Below the pieces are notes generated by a model. The model was not told where the DNA came from and made no database searches. It saw nothing but the letters and a program-made list of their open reading frames with translations. A program made the position numbers and the translations under genes. DNA of 5,397 nucleotides from DATKMP01 sp035541775 (GTDB lineage: Bacteria; Bacteroidota; Ignavibacteria; UBA10030). Positions within the stretch are counted from its first letter, which is position 1. Every line of letters starts with the position of its first letter. This document shows, one piece after another, positions 1 through 5,397 of the stretch. The stretch lies in the NCBI GenBank assembly GCA_035541775.1, contig DATKMP010000276.1, positions 1-5,397 on the forward strand, written 5' to 3'.

Positions 1-620
1 CTACCGTTGAAACAAATCCATCCCAATTTTTTTAAAATGGCGGCGTCACGCACAAACGATTTGCGCGAAACATTACATGCACTTTCAATTTGTTCCACCG
101 TGATTTGTTGTTTAGAAATGAGCAGTGTCAATTCTTTCCCTAACCGTTCCGGTATGGCCGGTGCGCCAAACTGAATGCCGGGCGTTTTCTTTGCTGCCTC
201 ACGAATCTTCGCCGTAAGCTCAACGATCAATGATGAAGTGCCAACATTGGATGAAGCAGTCCCAACGACTGATGATGAAGACCCAGCATTGGACGATTCA
301 ACCTCAGCGATGGGATTTGAAGACCCATTATTGGATGATGTAGACCCATCGATGGGCATTGAAGACCCAACATCGGATGACGCAGCCCCAATATTTGGCT
401 TTGAAGACTCAGTGTTTGATGATGTAACCCCAACTATTGGCAATGAAGACTCAGCATTAAATGATGAAGACCCATTGTGCAATAATAATTCCGAAACTGA
501 GGCAGAAATAGCGCTTATCTCGGATTGAATCTCTTGAAACAACGATTGCTGTGCAGCAATCTTCATCCGCAATGTTTCAAGTTTCTGCTGGATTACAAAC
601 AACGACTGTTGATTCGGCAT
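1..620 (-). CDS. Partial hypothetical protein: N-terminal helix, heptapeptide-repeat linker, C-terminal HTH-like segment
   Basis: I do not recognise this family. The minus-strand frame from the ATG at 620 is open for 206 codons to the left edge, so the C-terminus is missing. Residues 4-47 are Gln/Leu/Ile-rich and amphipathic, probably helical or coiled coil, and contain QQSLF twice (4-8 and 24-28). Residues 50-133 are twelve 7-residue repeats rich in Ser, Gly and Asn. Residues 134-206 look globular: a Lys-rich helix, then a helix-turn-helix or winged-helix-like stretch (ITVEQIESACNVSRKSFV, 173-190, followed by LKKLGWI). This suggests DNA binding, by inference only. The start at 620 is preceded by GGGGAAAG (626-633) at 5 nt. 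An in-frame ATG at 635, directly after the upstream stop, is possible but lacks its own ribosome binding site. The 15-bp gap to the HEPN-like gene implies a shared operon and translational coupling. Other frames across the repeat are also open, but only this one continues into non-repetitive protein-like sequence on both sides. Confidence 0.72.
   Translation of the reverse strand, partial: MPNQQSLFVIQQKLETLRMKIAAQQSLFQEIQSEISAISASVSELLLHNGSSSFNAESSLPIVGVTSSNTESSKPNIGAASSDVGSSMPIDGSTSSNNGSSNPIAEVESSNAGSSSSVVGTASSNVGTSSLIVELTAKIREAAKKTPGIQFGAPAIPERLGKELTLLISKQQITVEQIESACNVSRKSFVRDAAILKKLGWICFNG
222..473 (-). repeat. Tandem repeat, 12 x 21 bp (6 x 42 bp higher-order unit), in frame
   Basis: On the minus strand the array encodes residues 50-133 of the left-edge gene. 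Units of 7 residues alternate between two types: [G/E]SSxPI[V/A/D] (for example ESSLPIV, GSSMPID, GSSNPIA) and G/ExxSSN[x] (for example GVTSSNT, GSTSSNN, EVESSNA). The underlying period is 21 bp, with a 42-bp higher-order period. Copies are diverged, not identical. The period is a multiple of three, so copy loss or gain would alter linker length without shifting the frame. The likely role is a flexible hydrophilic linker between the N-terminal helix and the C-terminal HTH-like part. Confidence 0.85.
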
Positions 621-625
621 AACAG

Positions 626-633
626 CTTTCCCC
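626..633 (-). promoter_or_regulatory. Ribosome binding site of the left-edge gene
   Basis: The minus strand reads GGGGAAAG, 5 nt before the ATG at 620 and just after the stop (636-638) of the upstream gene. It favours 620 over the in-frame ATG at 635, which has no purine-rich sequence before it. Confidence 0.5.
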
Positions 634-635
634 AT

Positions 636-1955
636 TTAGTTACATTTATAAGGTTTTATTCCCTGCCAATTTAAATACTCGATTTTCCGTGCATCATATC
701 CGAGCCAATGGATAATTAATCTTTCAAGGAGTGTTTGTTGGCGTAACAATTCATTATAAAGTAAAATAGAGGTAATCATATAATCACTTTTTTCTCTTTT
801 ACCATGCATAATGTTATTTCTGTATGTAATAAAAGGAAAGGATTTCTTTGGATTTACACTTGGATAGATATCGTGTATGTCAATATTGTACATTGAAATA
901 ATTCGTAAAAGATATTCATTTGCTGAAATTCTTTTTTTATTGCTATTTTTCGCAGGTAGTAATTTTTCCTTTTTCAAACAATAGATTATTACTTCAATAA
1001 CTGTATGTAAAACAATCAAACAGACTTCGGGATATTCAGATTGAATCCCTGTTAAAAACATCGATAATGCTTCATGAATATATTTTTTATGCCTATGATT
1101 AATAAAAACCGGCATCCATTTTTTTAAATAATTATCAATCTCAGAATAATTTAAAAGGACATATCTTCTTGTTTGTTTTACAAGTGGTCTTTTTATAAGT
1201 CTCAAAAAATTTTTTATCGGATGATTACTTTTTGAACCGTAGTAATCAATGCTCAATTTATAATATTTTGTTTCACATCGAAGGATGAAAGAAGTTAAAT
1301 CAAGATAATCTTCGACAATTTGTTTTGATTGTTTGATAATATCATCTGCGTCTTTTCCGTCAACTAAAATTTCAAAAGATAAACCCGTCTCGGCTAATAA
1401 AAAAGTACCTTGCTTGGAATCCATTTCCATTTCACAAGAATGCATACTCGTTTGTAATTTCATTATGCCTAAAGGAGTCTCATATTCTAACCAGTCTTTA
1501 TAATCAGGATGACATTCTTTATACTCCTGTGGTGCATGCGGAACAACAAGTTCATTTCGTTGTGGTATGGTATAATGAATAATGAGCTTTTTTATTTGCT
1601 CTTCATGATCAGGCGTAGAATAGTTGGTTTCGATTTCTAAATCAAAGCACTCAAACTCACAAAGTTTATCAGTTTCATGAGAAACACTACCATAGTGATT
1701 AAAAAATATATGATCAAACCGGAATGTAATATTATAGGCCGCTTGACTAGACGACCATATTCCACAAAAGTGGTAATTATTATTTCGAAGTATTCGAAAT
1801 AATTTTTCTGAAACCTCTTCATCTCCGTAGAAAACACCCTTAATACTATTTTGCCCAACTTGATAATATGTTATTTCTGTTCTAATTGTTTCAATAGAAT
1901 CAACATCATTCCAGATTTTACCAACTACGCTATATGTTTTGGCAAATGAATGCAT
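636..1955 (-). CDS. HEPN-like domain protein, ApeA-like architecture, putative RNase or defence protein
   Basis: The protein has 439 residues from ATG 1955, or 455 from GTG 2003; residue numbers here count from 2003. The N-terminal half (about 17-290) appears beta-rich and has no motif I can name. The C-terminal part (about 295-450) is helical. It contains a conserved-looking acidic helix (CLIVLHTVIEVII, E337) and TYRNNIMHGK, giving the R395-x4-H400 motif of HEPN domains, whose Arg/His pair typically forms an RNase active site. A beta-rich N-terminal region followed by a C-terminal HEPN domain recalls ApeA, an anti-phage protein family; this is architectural resemblance, not a proven match. 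No signal peptide or membrane segment is evident. The gene is far more AT-rich than trpB: 15 of 60 G+C at 781-840 against 38 of 60 at 2641-2700. That suggests horizontal origin. I prefer 1955 because the GTG at 2003 is fused to the GGAGG sequence with no spacing. Neighbours are the merR fragment upstream and the repeat/HTH gene 15 bp downstream. Confidence 0.75.
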   Translation of the reverse strand: MHSFAKTYSVVGKIWNDVDSIETIRTEITYYQVGQNSIKGVFYGDEEVSEKLFRILRNNNYHFCGIWSSSQAAYNITFRFDHIFFNHYGSVSHETDKLCEFECFDLEIETNYSTPDHEEQIKKLIIHYTIPQRNELVVPHAPQEYKECHPDYKDWLEYETPLGIMKLQTSMHSCEMEMDSKQGTFLLAETGLSFEILVDGKDADDIIKQSKQIVEDYLDLTSFILRCETKYYKLSIDYYGSKSNHPIKNFLRLIKRPLVKQTRRYVLLNYSEIDNYLKKWMPVFINHRHKKYIHEALSMFLTGIQSEYPEVCLIVLHTVIEVIIYCLKKEKLLPAKNSNKKRISANEYLLRIISMYNIDIHDIYPSVNPKKSFPFITYRNNIMHGKREKSDYMITSILLYNELLRQQTLLERLIIHWLGYDARKIEYLNWQGIKPYKCN

Positions 1956-1959
1956 TATC

Positions 1960-1998
1960 TTAGTTAAATAACAACCCGACCAATAATTTGCGTTGCAT
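1960..1998 (-). CDS. Possible 12-codon leader peptide before the HEPN-like gene
   Basis: The best ribosome binding site in this region, GGAGGT at 2002-2007, sits 3-4 nt before an ATG at 1998. That ATG is not in the HEPN-like gene's frame. It opens the peptide MQRKLLVGLLFN and stops with TAA at 1960-1962, 4 nt before the ATG at 1955, an arrangement suited to translational coupling. It may instead be a chance ORF. The length is too short for coding statistics, so this is tentative. Confidence 0.25.
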   Translation of the reverse strand: MQRKLLVGLLFN

Positions 1999-2040
1999 AC
2001 CACCTCCAGTTATACAACAACTCAACCGTGAAAGAAAATT

Positions 2041-2170
2041 TTATTTCTTTTCTAACTTAATGACGATTTCCTGCAAGAATGTTTTTACTTCCTTCATCTC
2101 GTCGCGGATTTCGTCATCCTGAATTTTCTTTTTGATCGGAACATCGATCAGTATCTGCTGCTCGCCGTTA
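2041..2170 (-). pseudogene. Duplicated 3'-end fragment of the MerR-family regulator gene
   Basis: This fragment aligns without gaps to 3461-3590, the end of the intact regulator gene; I count 18 mismatches in 130 bp. Read on the minus strand it keeps the merR frame and encodes the last 42 residues plus stop, including LIDVPIKKKIQDDEIRDEM and KTFLQE. Only five residues differ from the intact copy: Q for L, I for M, K for V, I for L and I for V. The HTH half is absent. There is no suitable start codon, so it is probably not translated. Its 5' boundary falls at the trpB stop codon, which overlaps it by 3 bp (2168-2170). The excess of silent changes implies that most divergence accumulated while the sequence was still functional, so it is more likely an old allele or paralogue tail than a recent copy. 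Confidence 0.85.
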
Positions 2171-3382
2171 CTCTTTCCGGTCTTCCGGCAAACCAAATTT
2201 CTCCAGAACGAAGTCCACGTCCTTGTCGCCGCGTCCGCTTAAGTTCACCAGAATCGATTTTTGTGGTTCCTTCTTCGCAAGCTTCAACGCATACGCCACC
2301 GCGTGAGCGCTTTCCAATGCGGGAATAATTCCTTCCAACCGGCTTATTTCAAAAAACGCATCGATACATTCTTTGTCGGAGATGAGATCATACTTTACTT
2401 TTTTCATGTCTCTGAGCATGCAATGTTCCGGGCCAACTCCGGGATAATCCAATCCGCTGGCGACAGAATACACCGGCGAGGGTTCGCCTTTTTCATTTTG
2501 CAGCACATAACATTTGAAGCCGTGAATCATGCCGGGTGTTCCGAAGGACATCGTCGCGGCATGGTCACCGAGATTCAATGAACGGCCTGCCGGTTCAATG
2601 CCGTACAATTCGCATTCTTCATCATCCAAAAATGCCGAAAAAATTCCCATCGCATTGCTGCCGCCGCCGACGCACGCAACGACGCTATCCGGCAGTTCGC
2701 CGGTCATTTCAAGAAATTGTTCGCGTGCTTCGATGCCGACCACGCGCTGAAAATCGCGCACCATCATCGGGAACGGATGCGGCCCGACCACCGAGCCGAT
2801 GCAATAAATGGAATTGACCGGATCCTGCAAGTATGCAGCAAACGCAGAATCGACTGCTTCCTTCAACGTCTTCAATCCCGCAGAAACCGGAACCACTTTA
2901 GCGCCGAGAATTTGCATGCGCACCACGTTGGGATGTTCTTTGGCAATATCGACTTCGCCCATGTGGATTTCACACTCCAGCCCAAAATATGCTGCCGCTG
3001 TCGCCAGTGCAACGCCGTGCTGCCCGGCGCCGGTTTCGGCGATCAATTTTTTCTTGCCCATAAATTTCGCCAGCAATGCTTCGCCCATGCAATGGTTCAA
3101 TTTATGAGCACCGGTGTGGTTCAGGTCTTCGCGTTTCAGATAAATGCGTGCGCCATATTTATCGGAAAGGCGATTGCAATAATACACCGGCGTCGGCCGA
3201 CCTTGATAGTGTTTGCGGATACTTCGCAGCTCGGAAATAAAATTATGCGATTTGCTGATAGCAAGGTACGCATTGTAAATTTTTTTCATTTCCGCTTCAA
3301 GAACCGGAGGAATAAATGCTCCGCCGTAGTTCTGAAAAAATCCTTCTTGGTTTGGATACGTTTTAAAATAATTCGTTGACAT
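2168..3382 (-). CDS. trpB: Tryptophan synthase beta chain (TrpB), stand-alone
   Basis: This PLP enzyme condenses indole with L-serine to give L-tryptophan in the cytoplasm, normally as the beta subunit of the TrpA2B2 complex. The 404 residues match the usual family length. Visible hallmarks are KREDLNHTGAHK with the PLP-binding Lys94, the catalytic Glu116 in ETGAGQHG, the phosphate-binding GGGSNA loop (239-244), EGIIPALESAH (350-360), and LSGRGDKD with Ser382 near the pyridine nitrogen. The stretch MGEVDIAKEHPNVVRM (141-156) departs from the common MGxxDxxRQxxNxxRM of classical TrpB, so this may be a distinct subfamily. AGAGGAA (3387-3393) precedes the ATG at 3382. There is no trpA or other trp gene in view, and no trp leader or attenuator in the 78 bp separating it from merR, its co-directional upstream neighbour. 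Its stop codon lies inside the duplicated merR tail, so the gene is bracketed by 130-bp direct repeats. Confidence 0.95.
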   Translation of the reverse strand: MSTNYFKTYPNQEGFFQNYGGAFIPPVLEAEMKKIYNAYLAISKSHNFISELRSIRKHYQGRPTPVYYCNRLSDKYGARIYLKREDLNHTGAHKLNHCMGEALLAKFMGKKKLIAETGAGQHGVALATAAAYFGLECEIHMGEVDIAKEHPNVVRMQILGAKVVPVSAGLKTLKEAVDSAFAAYLQDPVNSIYCIGSVVGPHPFPMMVRDFQRVVGIEAREQFLEMTGELPDSVVACVGGGSNAMGIFSAFLDDEECELYGIEPAGRSLNLGDHAATMSFGTPGMIHGFKCYVLQNEKGEPSPVYSVASGLDYPGVGPEHCMLRDMKKVKYDLISDKECIDAFFEISRLEGIIPALESAHAVAYALKLAKKEPQKSILVNLSGRGDKDVDFVLEKFGLPEDRKE

Positions 3383-3460
3383 AATATTCCTCTTTCAAAA
3401 ATCTTTTGTAAATAAAAATGCGATGGTGACGTTACAGGAAGGGACAGTGAATCAAGAGAT

Positions 3461-3590
3461 TTATTTCTTCTCGAGTTTAACCACCAATTCCTGCAAAAAC
3501 GTTTTTACTTCGACCATCTCGTCGCGAATTTCATCATCCTGAATTTTCTTTTTTATCGGAACATCGATCAGCATCAGCTGCTCGCCGTTA
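3461..3590 (-). repeat. Direct repeat copy within the intact merR 3' end (partner 2041-2170)
   Basis: The last 130 bp of the intact MerR-family gene, codon Asn87 to the stop plus one base, recur at 2041-2170 in the same orientation, 1420 bp away. The two copies bracket trpB. Similarity drops sharply beyond both ends: on the merR stop side (below 3461 and below 2041) and on the 5' side (above 3590 and above 2170). Confidence 0.85.
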
Positions 3591-3847
3591 TCCGGTTCCG
3601 GCTGAAAATCTTTCATCACTTGCTTGGCACCTTCGATGGTGTACTTTTCATCGCGCAGCAATTGCTTCAGATGCATAATCAATTTGATATCTTTATTCGT
3701 GTAAATGCGGTTACCGGCACGATTCTTGGCGGGTTTCAGTTCATCGAATTCTGTCTCCCAGTACCGCAAGACGTATTGCTCTAATCCCGTAATTTTACTC
3801 ACCTCGCTGATGGAGTAGTACAGCTTTCTGATGCCTGTATGCTTCAT
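3461..3847 (-). CDS. MerR-family transcriptional regulator
   Basis: This is a small DNA-binding regulator of 128 residues from ATG 3847. The frame is open further upstream to 3973, but the extra 42 residues look unlike a MerR N-terminus. GAGG (3854-3857) lies 6 nt before 3847. Residues 11-31 (YSISEVSKITGLEQYVLRYW) are the MerR helix-turn-helix, and ETEFDELKP with KNRAGNRIYT (31-50) forms the wing. Residues 51-80 are the second helical pair. The tail (87-128) is highly charged and probably forms a dimerising coiled coil (QDDEIRDEMVEVKTFLQELVVKLEKK is split here as QDDEIRDEM and VEVKTFLQEL). I see no metal-binding Cys cluster, so the effector is unknown. It is divergent from enolase and followed by trpB. 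Its 3' end is duplicated beyond trpB. Confidence 0.9.
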   Translation of the reverse strand: MKHTGIRKLYYSISEVSKITGLEQYVLRYWETEFDELKPAKNRAGNRIYTNKDIKLIMHLKQLLRDEKYTIEGAKQVMKDFQPEPDNGEQLMLIDVPIKKKIQDDEIRDEMVEVKTFLQELVVKLEKK

Positions 3848-3884
3848 GAATTGCCTCGTCTGTAAAAAACAGTTTACTGCACAA

Positions 3885-3913
3885 AACATAGTAAAAGTTG
3901 CAGTGAGTTGCAA
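3885..3913 (-). promoter_or_regulatory. Putative merR promoter
   Basis: On the minus strand, TTGCAA (3913-3908) and TATGTT (3890-3885) are separated by 17 bp. Each matches four of six bases of the sigma-70 hexamers. The predicted start would lie about 30 nt before the ATG at 3847. If the organism uses Bacteroidota-type sigma factor consensus, this reading would need revision. Confidence 0.4.
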
Positions 3914-3914
3914 C
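3896..3914. promoter_or_regulatory. Nested GTTGCA repeats, possible operator
   Basis: AGTTGCA occurs at 3896-3902 and again at 3906-3912, one helical turn apart. GTTGCA (3897-3902) also forms an inverted repeat with TGCAAC (3909-3914), and 3907-3914 is itself the palindrome GTTGCAAC. The cluster overlaps the proposed -35 element of merR, a plausible site for autoregulation or control of the divergent eno promoter. Function is inferred from symmetry and position only. Confidence 0.35.
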
Positions 3915-3976
3915 CTCGTGCAGCGATATTTCCTTGTGTTTAGAGGGAAATTCGCGCGTTGCTTTTCCTGCAATTT

Positions 3977-4005
3977 TTGGCTTAATTAATATGTCAAGGT
4001 ACAAA
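3977..4005 (+). promoter_or_regulatory. Weak candidate promoter for enolase
   Basis: TTGGCT (3977-3982) and TACAAA (4000-4005) are spaced by 17 bp, about 80 nt before the enolase ATG. The hexamer matches are modest (3/6 and 4/6), so this is only the best sigma-70-like candidate noticed in the 236-bp intergenic region. The remaining leader (4012-4073) shows no obvious riboswitch or strong hairpin. Confidence 0.2.
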
Positions 4006-4083
4006 TGAATCCGTCCGCATCGATGCAAAACGATACGGGATATGGTGATGACAACAACGTAACTTTTAATTTTGGAGAAGATC

Positions 4084-5376
<1,293 letters not shown>

Positions 5377-5397
5377 ATGTACAATCATTATGAAGCT

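Noticed and set aside
227..433. Second minus-strand repeat ORF (MGLHHP-like units)
   Set aside because: A frame-shifted reading of the same repeat, confined to the array and without non-repetitive flanks.
222..473. CRISPR array
   Set aside because: Units are contiguous, diverged and in frame, with no unique spacers between conserved repeats.
175..528. Plus-strand acidic repeat ORF (units like DDEDPxLDD)
   Set aside because: It is the antisense reading of the tandem repeat. It stays open because the 21-bp unit is a multiple of three, and it lacks the flanking protein-like regions seen in the minus-strand gene from 620.
2717..3379. Long plus-strand ORF of 220 codons opposite trpB
   Set aside because: Antisense shadow of a well-conserved gene; its product is Cys/His/Phe/Arg-rich with no recognisable motif.
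3383..3460. Terminator or trp attenuator between merR and trpB
   Set aside because: Only a tiny CAAAA/TTTTG stem was seen, with no GC-rich hairpin, U-run structure or Trp-codon leader.
3848..3973. N-terminal extension of the MerR protein to a start at 3973
   Set aside because: The extension covers the likely promoter and repeats, looks unlike the family, and the ATG at 3847 has a good ribosome binding site.
4067..4074. TAATTTTG, matching the Bacteroidota -7 consensus TAnnTTTG
   Set aside because: It overlaps the eno ribosome binding site and has no TTG element at the expected upstream distance.

Overview
The window looks like a bacterial chromosome segment in which a housekeeping part (about 2041-5397) meets an accessory part (about 1-2040). 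The style of the MerR-type regulator, the enolase and the TrpB suggests the Bacteroidota/Chlorobi/Ignavibacteria/Calditrichaeota neighbourhood. That placement rests on recall of protein style and is weak.

Right part: enolase (eno, 4084-5376, +) is complete and has its full catalytic set. It is divergent from a small MerR-family regulator (3847-3461, -), and the two share a 236-bp intergenic region with a plausible merR promoter and nested GTTGCA repeats. Downstream of merR on the same strand is a complete stand-alone tryptophan synthase beta gene (trpB, 3382-2168), with no trpA in view.

Junction: immediately after trpB, and overlapping its stop codon, is a second copy of the last 130 bp of merR (2041-2170). 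It aligns without gaps to 3461-3590 (112 of 130 positions identical by hand count) and keeps the merR reading frame and stop. trpB is therefore bracketed by direct repeats of the merR 3' end. This could reflect insertion of a trpB cassette at merR, or decay of a tandem merR paralogue.

Left part: just past the merR fragment the composition becomes very AT-rich, and two co-directional minus-strand genes follow. The first (1955-636, possibly from 2003) encodes a roughly 440-residue protein with a C-terminal HEPN-like domain carrying an R-x4-H motif (RNNIMHG). It resembles ApeA-type defence ribonucleases in architecture. The second starts 15 bp later (620) and runs off the left edge. It encodes an N-terminal amphipathic helix, a 12 x 7-residue Ser/Asn/Gly-rich tandem repeat (252 bp) and a C-terminal helix-turn-helix-like segment. 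Together they form a candidate undescribed two-gene system, probably defence or toxin-related, at the 3' end of a conserved regulator gene. All minus-strand genes could be co-transcribed; no convincing terminator was seen between them.
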